A stretch of 64,000 nucleotides of DNA, taken from contig NZ_CP151637.1 in NCBI RefSeq assembly GCF_038397755.1, positions 3,224,001 through 3,288,000 of the forward strand, in the 5' to 3' direction. A program made the position numbers and the translations under genes. The DNA comes from Microbacterium sp. LWH7-1.2 (GTDB lineage: Bacteria > Actinomycetota > Actinomycetes > Actinomycetales > Microbacteriaceae). This document shows positions 19,239 through 26,707 of the stretch, one piece after another; position 1 is the first letter of the stretch, and every line of letters starts with the position of its first letter. The notes beneath the pieces were generated by a model. It searched no databases. It saw only the letters and a program-made list of their open reading frames with translations, and had not been told where the DNA came from.

Positions 19239-19935
19239 GGTCGCCGACATCCGCGCGTTCTACGGGCGCGTGCAGGTGCTCGAGGGTGTCTCGCTCGCCG
19301 TGCCCGAGGGCGGCGCCGTCGGCATCCTCGGCGCCAACGGCGCCGGCAAGACGACCACGCTCCGCGCCGTGTCGGGCACCGTGCGGTCCACCGGCACGAT
19401 CCGCTTCGACGGCAAGGACCTGCGGGGACTCCGCCCCGACCAGGTCGCTGCGCTCGGCATCGCGCACGTGCCCGAGGGGCGCGGCACCCTCGCCGACCTG
19501 ACGGTGCGCGAGAACCTGCGGGTGGGCGCGTACCACCGCAAGGACGCCAAGGCCATCCGCACCGACATCGACTACTGCCTCGACCTCTTCCCGCAGCTGC
19601 AGGACCGCATCCGCTCCACCGGGTCGGCGCTGTCGGGCGGTGAGCAGCAGATGCTCGCCATCGCCCGCGGGATCATGGCCCGGCCCCGGCTGCTGCTGCT
19701 GGATGAGGCATCACTCGGCCTTGCTCCCGGCACGGCGAAGACGGTGTACCAGGCGATCGGCCGGCTGCGCACCGAATCCGGCATCGCGATGGTCGTGGTC
19801 GAGCAGAACGCCAACCTCGCCTTCACCCTCGTCGACAGCGCGACCGTGCTCGAGACGGGGCGCAACGTCCTCACCGGCTCGACCGCGGAGCTCAAGGGCA
19901 TGGACGAGATCCGCCGCGCGTACCTGGGAGGCTGA
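19225..19935 (+). CDS. Branched-chain-type ABC importer ATPase (LivF-like)
   Basis: Second ATPase of the importer, 236 aa: Walker A GANGAGKTT, signature LSGGEQQ, Walker B LLLLDEASLGLAP. It pairs with the LivG-like subunit and overlaps its gene by 14 nt, indicating coupled translation. The LivF pattern (FYGRVQVLEGVSL; HVPEGRGTLADLTVRENL) is clear. Confidence 0.93.
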   Translation: MTLLEVADIRAFYGRVQVLEGVSLAVPEGGAVGILGANGAGKTTTLRAVSGTVRSTGTIRFDGKDLRGLRPDQVAALGIAHVPEGRGTLADLTVRENLRVGAYHRKDAKAIRTDIDYCLDLFPQLQDRIRSTGSALSGGEQQMLAIARGIMARPRLLLLDEASLGLAPGTAKTVYQAIGRLRTESGIAMVVVEQNANLAFTLVDSATVLETGRNVLTGSTAELKGMDEIRRAYLGG

Positions 19936-19936
19936 C

Positions 19937-20824
19937 GTGAACCCGGGTACCTTCATCCAGCTCGTGATCGACGGCCTGTCGACGGGGTCGATCTACGCGG
20001 CCCTCGCGCTCGCCATCGTGCTCGTGAACCAGGCGACCGGGCTCATCAACTTCGCGCAGGGCGGCATGGCCGTGCTCTCGGCCTACATCGCGTGGTCGCT
20101 CAACGGGTTCGGCGTCCCGCTCATCCTCGCGATCCTCGCCGCCGTCGTCGTCTCGTTCTTCCTCGGCGCGCTGATCGAGCGTTACCTCATCCGCCGCTTC
20201 GAGCGGGGCGACCCCGATACCGCGGTCGTCGTCACGATCGGTCTGCTGACGCTCATCACGGGTCTCTGCGCCTGGATCTGGACGTACAACAACCGGCTCT
20301 TCCCTTCGCTCTTCCCCCTCGAGACGATCAAGGTCGCCGGTGCCGTCATCAGCGTCCGCTCGCTCGGCACGATCATCGTGATCGTCGTGATCATGGGGCT
20401 CATGCAGGCGCTCTTCCTCGGCACGAAGCTGGGCCTCGCGCTGCGGGCCGTCGCGATCAACCCTGCCTCGGCCGCGTTCTCGGGCATCAACGTGGGCCGC
20501 AACCTCATGGTGGGCTGGGGCCTCGCCGCCGTGCTCGGCGCGGTGGCGGGCGTGCTGGTCGCCCCGCAGCTGACCCTCACGCCCGGGATGATGGACTCCG
20601 CCCTCGTGTACGCGCTCGCCGCCTGCATCCTCGGTGGCCTCTCCAGCCCGATCGGCGTCGTCGTGGCGGCGTGGCTGATCGGCGTGCTGGAGAACCTCGC
20701 GGCCGTCTACATCCCCTTCATCGGGCACGACCTCAAGATCGCCGTGCCCTTCATCCTCATCTTCGTGGTGCTCCTCGTGCGGCCACAGGGCCTGTTCGGC
20801 CGGAAAGCGGTGGTGCGCGTCTGA
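19937..20824 (+). CDS. Branched-chain-type ABC importer permease (LivH-like)
   Basis: A 295-aa membrane permease with about eight hydrophobic segments. Typical LivH features are GLSTGSIYAALALAIVLV at the N-terminus and GLINFAQGGMAVLSAY. GTG 19937 follows GGGAGG. The stop overlaps the next start by one base (TGATG). Confidence 0.92.
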   Translation: MNPGTFIQLVIDGLSTGSIYAALALAIVLVNQATGLINFAQGGMAVLSAYIAWSLNGFGVPLILAILAAVVVSFFLGALIERYLIRRFERGDPDTAVVVTIGLLTLITGLCAWIWTYNNRLFPSLFPLETIKVAGAVISVRSLGTIIVIVVIMGLMQALFLGTKLGLALRAVAINPASAAFSGINVGRNLMVGWGLAAVLGAVAGVLVAPQLTLTPGMMDSALVYALAACILGGLSSPIGVVVAAWLIGVLENLAAVYIPFIGHDLKIAVPFILIFVVLLVRPQGLFGRKAVVRV

Positions 20825-21936
20825 TGCCTTCGACCGCGGAGTTCTCGAACCGGACCCCCTTCCTCGACCGGGGGTGGGTGCGGTGGGCGGCGCTCGGTCT
20901 CATCGTCGTGCTGATGATCGTCGTGCCGCTGATCCTCCCCGAGTTCGCCAACCAGACCATCGCCCGCATCGGCGTCTTCGCGGTGGCGGTGCTCGGCCTC
21001 AACGTCGTGATGGGGTACACAGGGCAGATCTCGCTCGGCCAGATCTTCTTCGTCGGGGTCGGCGCCTACGCCACCGCGTTCGGCGTCAACGCCGACTGGA
21101 ACATCCTGCTCGTCTTCCTCTTCGCGTGCGCGCTGCCCGCAGTGCTCGGCCTCATCGTGGCGCTCGCCGCCGCACGGCTCGGCGGCCTCGCGATCGCGAT
21201 GGTGACGATCGCGCTGCCGCTCATAGGGGTGCCGCTGGCCAAGCGCCTGTCGGACTTCACCGGGGGATCGCAGGGCACCTCGGCCCGGTTCTCGGACGCA
21301 CCGGAGTGGACCGGGCTCTACGACGACCAGTGGCAGCTCTACATCGTCTTCCTCATCGGCGGCATCACGTTCCTCCTCACACGCAACCTCGTGCGCGGGA
21401 AGTACGGCCGGGCCTTCGCGATCGTGAAGGGCAACGAGGCCGTGGCGGGGTCGATGGGGATCTCGCCGTACCGGTACAAGGTGCTCGCGTTCACGATCGC
21501 CTCGCTCATCGGCGGCGTCAGCGGCTTCCTCTACATGGTCGTCGTCCAGTACACGTCGCCAGAGACGATGAGCTTCGGCCACTCGATCGAGCTCCTGGCC
21601 TCCATGGTGATCGGCGGCGCCGGCAGCATCGTCGGCTCGATCCTCGGCGGCATCTGGTACGTGCTGGTGCCGCAGATCACGAACATCATCGACCCGAACA
21701 TCACCGCGATGCTGCAGGGCGCCATCCTCCTGATCGTGCTCTTCGTCCTTCCCGGCGGCCTGGTGTCGCTGCCGAGGCTGTGGCGTCGCCGCCGCCGGGG
21801 CGCCGACTCTCCCCGCGGCCCCGGCGCCACCGGAGCAGGCGCGCGGACGGATGCTGCAGCATCCGTCTCCGGATCCTCGACGGTCGGCGACGCCCTGGGC
21901 GCGCCGCCCGGCTCGCCGCCCCCGTCGAAGCCATGA
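20824..21936 (+). CDS. Branched-chain-type ABC importer permease (LivM-like)
   Basis: A 370-aa permease with the LivM signature LGLNVVMGYTGQISLGQ near residue 58 and GSIVGSILGGIWYVLVPQ toward the C-terminus. The last 50 residues are a low-complexity Arg/Gly/Ser/Pro cytoplasmic tail, longer than in most LivM proteins. The DNA encoding this tail contains a perfect 22-bp palindrome (arms GACGGATGCTG, 21847-21868). It overlaps livH by one base and is followed 42 nt later by the binding protein gene. Confidence 0.92.
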   Translation: MPSTAEFSNRTPFLDRGWVRWAALGLIVVLMIVVPLILPEFANQTIARIGVFAVAVLGLNVVMGYTGQISLGQIFFVGVGAYATAFGVNADWNILLVFLFACALPAVLGLIVALAAARLGGLAIAMVTIALPLIGVPLAKRLSDFTGGSQGTSARFSDAPEWTGLYDDQWQLYIVFLIGGITFLLTRNLVRGKYGRAFAIVKGNEAVAGSMGISPYRYKVLAFTIASLIGGVSGFLYMVVVQYTSPETMSFGHSIELLASMVIGGAGSIVGSILGGIWYVLVPQITNIIDPNITAMLQGAILLIVLFVLPGGLVSLPRLWRRRRRGADSPRGPGATGAGARTDAAASVSGSSTVGDALGAPPGSPPPSKP

Positions 21937-21978
21937 CCTTCCCGAACGCAGCCACAGAAAACACAGAGAGGCAGGACC

Positions 21979-23250
21979 ATGAGCACGAAACGCAGGAAGA
22001 TGCGCGTCGCCTCGGTCGTCGCCGGGATCGGCGTCATCGCCGTGCTCGCCGCCGGCTGCTCGCGCGGCGGCGGCACACCGAACAGCACCGAGGACGGCGG
22101 CTCCGCCGAGGCGAGCCCGGGCATCACCGACTCGTCGATCACGCTCGGCATCACGACCCCGCTCTCGGGACCGACCGCCGGGCCCGGCACGTGCACGGTC
22201 GCCGGCATCACCGCGTACTTCGGCGCCAAGAACGCTGAAGGCGGGGTGGAATTCGGCGACGGCAACACCCGCACGGTCGAGATCGAGGCGCTCGACGACG
22301 AGTACGACCCGCAGAAGGCCAAGGCGAACTACGACCAGCTGAAGAGCAGCGTGTTCGCGATGACCTCCGGACTCGGCACGCCGACCAACCGTGCCTGGCG
22401 CGAGGCGGCCATCGCCGACGAGGTGCCGCAGGTGCTGATCCAGACGGGCGACCCCATCTTCAGCAGCCAGGAGGAGAGCCCGTGGCAGCTCGGGTTCGTC
22501 CCGATCTACCAGAACGAGGGCCAGGCGTTCGGCGAGCTGCTGGCCGGGTCGGCCGAAGAGCACACGGTCGCGATCCTGTCGCAGAACGACGACTACGGCG
22601 AAGGCTACGTCGAGGGCTTCAAGGCCGCGATCGAGGGTGCCGACAACATCGAGGTCGTCAAGGAGCTCACGTACGAGGCCACCGACACCTCGGTCGACGC
22701 GCAGCTCACCGAGCTCGCCGGCTCGGGCGCCGACGTCTTCTTCAACGCGATGTCGATCACGCCGCTCGTGATCTCGTCGCTGCAGAAGACGCAGGAGCTC
22801 GGCTGGCTGCCCTCGTGGTTCCTGCCGTCGAACACGTCGAGCCCGAGCGCGATCCTCGAGCCCGGTGGCGCGGCGGCGTTCCCCGGCGTGTACACGGTGG
22901 CGTTCGCGCAGTCCGCGGCCGCCCCGACCTTCGCGGAGAGCGAGGAGGGCGCCGCGTTCCTCGAGCAGCTCAAGGAGTACGCGAACTACCCGGACGTGCC
23001 CGCGTTCCCGCACTGCGTGTGGTCGTACCAGATCGGCGCGACGCTGGAGGAGGTGTTCGGCAACATGACCGAGCCCACGCGCGAGAACTTCATGGAGGCG
23101 CTGCGCGACGTCTCGGGCTTCACCGCTCCGCTGATGCTCGAGGGCTCCACCGTCGACACGACCGAGGACGGTCAACCCGCCGTCTCGACCGTGCAGGTGC
23201 AGAAGTACAACGGCAAGGGCTACGCCCCCGCCGAGTCATGGGATCAGTGA
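21979..23250 (+). CDS. ABC importer substrate-binding lipoprotein (LivK-like, Peripla_BP_6)
   Basis: Extracellular solute receptor of 423 aa anchored as a lipoprotein: a basic n-region and hydrophobic core end in LAAGC, lipidated Cys 27. The mature part has the type I periplasmic-binding fold (SITLGITTPLSGPTAG at the start; ILSQNDDYGEGYVEGFKAAIEG in the hinge region). It closes the importer operon; a stem-loop with a T-rich tail follows. Based on neighbours the ligand is probably an aromatic acid; amino acids cannot be excluded. Confidence 0.92.
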   Translation: MSTKRRKMRVASVVAGIGVIAVLAAGCSRGGGTPNSTEDGGSAEASPGITDSSITLGITTPLSGPTAGPGTCTVAGITAYFGAKNAEGGVEFGDGNTRTVEIEALDDEYDPQKAKANYDQLKSSVFAMTSGLGTPTNRAWREAAIADEVPQVLIQTGDPIFSSQEESPWQLGFVPIYQNEGQAFGELLAGSAEEHTVAILSQNDDYGEGYVEGFKAAIEGADNIEVVKELTYEATDTSVDAQLTELAGSGADVFFNAMSITPLVISSLQKTQELGWLPSWFLPSNTSSPSAILEPGGAAAFPGVYTVAFAQSAAAPTFAESEEGAAFLEQLKEYANYPDVPAFPHCVWSYQIGATLEEVFGNMTEPTRENFMEALRDVSGFTAPLMLEGSTVDTTEDGQPAVSTVQVQKYNGKGYAPAESWDQ

Positions 23251-23265
23251 CCTGAGGACACGAGG

Positions 23266-23304
23266 AGGGGCGGGCGGAGGCATCCGTCCGCCCTCTCTTC
23301 TTTG
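23266..23304 (+). terminator. Rho-independent-like terminator of ABC importer operon
   Basis: GGGCGGGCGGA and TCCGTCCGCCC form an 11-bp stem (one wobble) with a 4-nt loop, followed by TCTCTTCTTTG. It lies between convergent genes. Confidence 0.65.
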
Positions 23305-23318
23305 ATCTGGGTGAAGGC

Positions 23319-23978
23319 TCACTCCATGCCGTGCAGGACCTCGACGATGCCCGAGAGGTGGGCGCGAGTCGCTGCCTCGGCGGCGTCGGGGTCCTTCGCC
23401 AGGATGGCGTCGATGATCGCGATGTGCTCGGGCGCCGACGTCGCGGCGCGGCCCGGGTGGAACGCGAGCCGGAACTGGTGGCGGGCGGACTGCGCACGCA
23501 GGCGCTCCAGTAGCTGCGTCGCGGTGGCGTGGTGGCTGAGGTCGCGGATGCGGCGATCGAGCTCCTGGTTGAGGCGCGAGTACGCCATGAGGTCTCCCGA
23601 CCCGATCGCCGCCGCGATCTCGGTGCGCAGCGCCCGCAGCTCGTCGGCATCGGCGGGCGTGAGATTCTCGGCGGCCTTGCGGGCGCAGAGGGTCTCGAGC
23701 CCGATGCGCACCTCGACGATCTCGATCGCCTCGTCGACCGTGATCGCGCGCACCCGCGCGCCGCGGTTGGGGAGGCGCTCCACGAGCCCTTCGCCGGCGA
23801 GGTTCAGCAGGGCGGTGCGCACGGACGCCCGCGAGGCCCCGTACCGCTCGCTCAGATCGGCCTCGATGAGGCGCTGGTGGGGTGCGAACTGGGCGTCGAG
23901 GATCGCCTCGCGGATCACCTGCGTCAGGTCGGGGCGCTCGGCGATCTCGTCGTCGCTCAGCACGGCAGCATCCGTCAT
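23319..23978 (-). CDS. GntR-family regulator, FCD subfamily
   Basis: A 219-aa regulator: N-terminal winged helix (ADLSERYGASRASVRTALLNLAGEGLVERLPNRGARV, about 37-75) and a C-terminal FCD all-helical effector domain, which usually binds an organic acid via a metal. ATG 23978 has AAGGGGG 9 nt upstream; a TTG at 23987 is a weaker alternative. It lies between the ABC importer and the aldehyde dehydrogenase, diverging from the latter. The ATCGTCGACAAT palindrome in that gap and relatives at 18367 and 13340 make it the likely controller of importer, dehydrogenase and gal genes. Confidence 0.88.
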   Translation of the reverse strand: MTDAAVLSDDEIAERPDLTQVIREAILDAQFAPHQRLIEADLSERYGASRASVRTALLNLAGEGLVERLPNRGARVRAITVDEAIEIVEVRIGLETLCARKAAENLTPADADELRALRTEIAAAIGSGDLMAYSRLNQELDRRIRDLSHHATATQLLERLRAQSARHQFRLAFHPGRAATSAPEHIAIIDAILAKDPDAAEAATRAHLSGIVEVLHGME

Positions 23979-24073
23979 CTCGGCCAACCCCCTTCAGCGC
24001 CTTCGTCCGTGCACTGACACTATCTCGCGGGAGAGCGGTCATCGCGAAGATCTCATACGAAACTCGCGCGAAA

Positions 24074-24085
24074 ATCGTCGACAAT
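24074..24085. promoter_or_regulatory. ATCGT-N2-ACAAT palindrome between GntR gene and aldehyde dehydrogenase
   Basis: ATCGTCGACAAT has 5-nt arms with one mismatch. It sits in the divergent promoter region and matches the copies at 18367 and 13340. It is the candidate autoregulatory GntR site. Confidence 0.55.
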
Positions 24086-24183
24086 CTTGATTCATGCCCA
24101 TGGGGGAGGCACGCTGGGAGTGGTGTCGATCCGCGCCGACCCGAGGCGGATCCACGTTGGACAACACGGAGAGGTGGACGTTC

Positions 24184-25680
24184 ATGGGCGAGGCGGCGAT
24201 GGGGACTTCGGTCCGGACGGGGCTTTACATCGGGGGTGAGGAGCGGTTCACCGACGACGTGCTGACGATCCCCGACCCGGCGAAGCCGGGTGCGATCGTG
24301 GGTGAGGCGGCCGCCGCGACGGAGTCGGATGTGAAGGATGCCGTGGCCGCGGCGAAGAAGGCCTTCCCGGCGTGGGCGGCGCTCACGCCTCAGGAGCGTG
24401 CTGCCGCCATGGCCGACGCGATCGCCGGGATCGCCGACGACCGCGACGAGGACGCGGCGGTCCTGTCGCAGGAGAACGGCAAGATCCGCATGGAGGCGTG
24501 GATCGACGCTCTCGTGTTCGAGATCCGCTGGAACCTCGCGCTGATGCTCGCCGACGAGGTCGATGCGTCCAAGACCCTGCCGCCGGTTCCCGGCGCGATC
24601 CCGGTGTCGACCGACGTGACGTACCAGCCGCTGGGTGTCGTGACCGTGATCGTGCCGTTCAACTGGCCGATCGCGATCCTCGGTGCCTCCCTGCCGCACG
24701 CACTGCTGGCGGGCAACACCGCGATCGTGAAGCCGCCGCCCTCGACGCCGCTGGCCACGACCCGCGTCGTGCAGCGCGTGGCCGAGAAGCTGCCGCCCGG
24801 CGTGCTCAACGTCGTGACGGGCCGCGACCAGGACATGGCGGGGCTCATCCAGAGCCCCGACATCGCCAAGGTCTGCTTCACGGGCAGCGTCAACGGCGGC
24901 AAGCGGATCATGGAGATGGCTTCGAAGACGCTCACCCGCGTCACCCTGGAGCTCGGCGGCAACGACGCGGCGGTCTTCCTCGAGGACGCGATCCTCGATG
25001 ACGCGCACCTGGACCGCCTGTACGCGGCGATCTACGACACGACGGGGCAGATCTGCATGAACGCGAAGCGCGTCTTCGTGCACCGCTCGCGCGCCGACGA
25101 GCTCATTGCGGGGCTGTCGGCCCGACTCGAAGCGGCCCGGCTGGGCTACGGCCTCGACGAGGGCACGACGATGGGGCCGCTGCATCAGCCGGCGCAGAAG
25201 GCGTTCGTCGACGAGATCATCCAGGAGGCGAAGGATGCCGGCGCCGACGTCCGCGAGTTCGGCGAGCTTCCCGGTGGCGAGCTCGAGGGCGGCAACTTCG
25301 TGCGGCCGGCGATCGTCGTCGACCCCGACCCGCAGCTGCGCGTCGTCACGCAGGAGCAGTTCGGACCGGTCATCCCGGTGATCCGGTTCGACGACGAGGC
25401 CGAGGCCGTGCGTCTCGCCAACGACACGTGGGGCGGGCTCTGCGGCTCGGTGTGGACCGGCTCGCCCGAGGCGGCGCAGCGCGTCGGCTCGCAGCTGGTG
25501 TGCGGCTACGTGTGGGTCAACGACCACGGCGCGACCAGGCTCGACCTGCGCGCGCCGTTCGGTGGCATGAAGCAGTCCGGCTTCGGCCGGGAGCAGGGGA
25601 TCGAGGGCGTCCGCGCCTTCCAGGACACCCGCTCCATCGCCACCCTCGACCCGGAGGTGCTCGCCTCGATGGCCCACTGA
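24184..25680 (+). CDS. Aldehyde dehydrogenase (probable aromatic aldehyde, e.g. vanillin, dehydrogenase)
   Basis: NAD(P)+-dependent dehydrogenase of 498 aa oxidising an aldehyde to the acid. The catalytic Cys is C291 in GQICMNAKR, general base E256 in LELGGN, and oxyanion Asn N160 in FNWP. ATG 24184 follows GGAGAGGTGG at useful distance; ATG 24199 is possible. Neighbours (methoxyaromatic demethylases, aromatic importer, GntR regulator) suggest vanillin, syringaldehyde or 4-hydroxybenzaldehyde; the family alone does not fix substrate. A 36-bp inverted repeat follows its stop. Confidence 0.88.
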   Translation: MGEAAMGTSVRTGLYIGGEERFTDDVLTIPDPAKPGAIVGEAAAATESDVKDAVAAAKKAFPAWAALTPQERAAAMADAIAGIADDRDEDAAVLSQENGKIRMEAWIDALVFEIRWNLALMLADEVDASKTLPPVPGAIPVSTDVTYQPLGVVTVIVPFNWPIAILGASLPHALLAGNTAIVKPPPSTPLATTRVVQRVAEKLPPGVLNVVTGRDQDMAGLIQSPDIAKVCFTGSVNGGKRIMEMASKTLTRVTLELGGNDAAVFLEDAILDDAHLDRLYAAIYDTTGQICMNAKRVFVHRSRADELIAGLSARLEAARLGYGLDEGTTMGPLHQPAQKAFVDEIIQEAKDAGADVREFGELPGGELEGGNFVRPAIVVDPDPQLRVVTQEQFGPVIPVIRFDDEAEAVRLANDTWGGLCGSVWTGSPEAAQRVGSQLVCGYVWVNDHGATRLDLRAPFGGMKQSGFGREQGIEGVRAFQDTRSIATLDPEVLASMAH

Positions 25681-25688
25681 CGCGGAGC

Positions 25689-25724
25689 GACATCATCCCG
25701 TCGGTGCGCCGATGGGATGATGTC
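25689..25724. promoter_or_regulatory. 36-bp inverted repeat before PaaX-like gene 1
   Basis: Outer arms GACATCATCCC and GGGATGATGTC are perfect, with an inner CGG/CCG pair in the 14-nt spacer. It starts 9 nt after the dehydrogenase stop and ends 5 nt before the PaaX-like start codon, so it may be a terminator, an autoregulatory operator, or both. Confidence 0.55.
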
Positions 25725-25728
25725 ACGC

Positions 25729-26613
25729 ATGACTCTCGCCGAGGACGCCGCCGACGCGCCCGAGTTCCGCAGGGTGTCGCCGGTCCGACAGGTCCTCACC
25801 GTCTTCGGCGACTACTGGTGGGGCGTCGACGATGCTCTTCCGACCGGCGCGCTCGTGACCGCGCTCACCGACCTCGGGCTCAAGGAGGCCGCCGCGCGGG
25901 CGACGCTGGGGCGCATGGTGCGGGGCGGGCTGCTGGGCGTCGAGCGGGCGGGCCGGCGGACGACCCACAGCCTCACGCCGCGGGCTCTGGACATCGTCGA
26001 GGAGGAGGGCGCCTGGCTCGAATCGTTCGGTCTCGTCGAACCGGCGTGGGACGGGTTGTGGACGGTGCTCGCCTTCTCGATCCCTGAATCCGAGCGATCG
26101 TCGCGGCATCTCGCGCGGTCCCGGCTGCGCTGGCTCGGGTTCGCGCCGCTGTACGACGGCGTGTGGGTGTCGCCGCGGGATCGCGCCGCGGCGGCGATGT
26201 CCGAGCTTCGGGACCTCGGCGTCAGCGACGTCACGGCGATGCGTGCCACCCTCCAGACGACGATCGCGGGTGGTGCGCAGTCGGCCTGGAACCTCGACGA
26301 CATCGCCGCGGAGTATCGGCGATTCGCCGCCGGCATGAAGCCAGGGCAGCCGGATGGGCCCGTGGCGGCCTTCGTCGAGCGCATGCGGCTCATGCTGGGC
26401 TGGCAGACGTTCCGCCTGCTCGACACGGGCATGCCCGCCGAACTGGTGCCCGGCGATTGGCCCCGTGCGGCCACGCGTCGTGCGTGGGCGTCGCGCTACA
26501 ACGAGCTCGGGGACGCCGCAGAGAGCCGCATCCGCACGCTCGTCGGCGAGATCGACGCCGACCTCGCGCAACGGGTCACGCGACGCCGGATGGTGGAGGA
26601 CTACGACACTTAA
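25729..26613 (+). CDS. PaaX-family transcriptional regulator 1
   Basis: A 294-aa protein: N-terminal winged helix (residues about 15-75) and the PaaX central and C-terminal domains (PAWDGLWTVLAFSIPE; LRWLGFAPLYDGVWVSPRD). PaaX proteins repress aromatic (phenylacetyl-CoA-type) genes and respond to CoA thioesters. The start is uncertain: ATGs at 25717 and 25720 are also in frame. It lies downstream of the aldehyde dehydrogenase and upstream of the secreted esterase-like gene, either of which may be its target. Confidence 0.82.
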   Translation: MTLAEDAADAPEFRRVSPVRQVLTVFGDYWWGVDDALPTGALVTALTDLGLKEAAARATLGRMVRGGLLGVERAGRRTTHSLTPRALDIVEEEGAWLESFGLVEPAWDGLWTVLAFSIPESERSSRHLARSRLRWLGFAPLYDGVWVSPRDRAAAAMSELRDLGVSDVTAMRATLQTTIAGGAQSAWNLDDIAAEYRRFAAGMKPGQPDGPVAAFVERMRLMLGWQTFRLLDTGMPAELVPGDWPRAATRRAWASRYNELGDAAESRIRTLVGEIDADLAQRVTRRRMVEDYDT

Positions 26614-26620
26614 TCTTTCG

Positions 26621-26649
26621 TTGACGAGCGTCACTGCGAGTTCTACTCT
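26621..26649 (+). promoter_or_regulatory. Sigma-70-type promoter of the secreted esterase-like gene
   Basis: TTGACG (26621-26626) and TACTCT (26644-26649) are separated by 17 bp, about 60 nt before the ATG at 26708. This is one of the few canonical -35/-10 pairs in the window. Confidence 0.6.
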
Positions 26650-26707
26650 GTCGCGTAGGCGGCAGCGACGATGCTGCGCCATGACGACGACGTCGACGGA
26701 GGGTGCA

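Noticed and set aside
20707..23175. 822-codon minus-strand frame opposite the importer genes
   Set aside because: Composition is that of a shadow frame and it overlaps three clear ABC genes on the plus strand.
18459..23250. Importer as a plain leucine/isoleucine/valine transporter
   Set aside because: Not excluded by sequence, but its placement between demethylase, GntR and aldehyde dehydrogenase genes and a shared operator favours an aromatic substrate.
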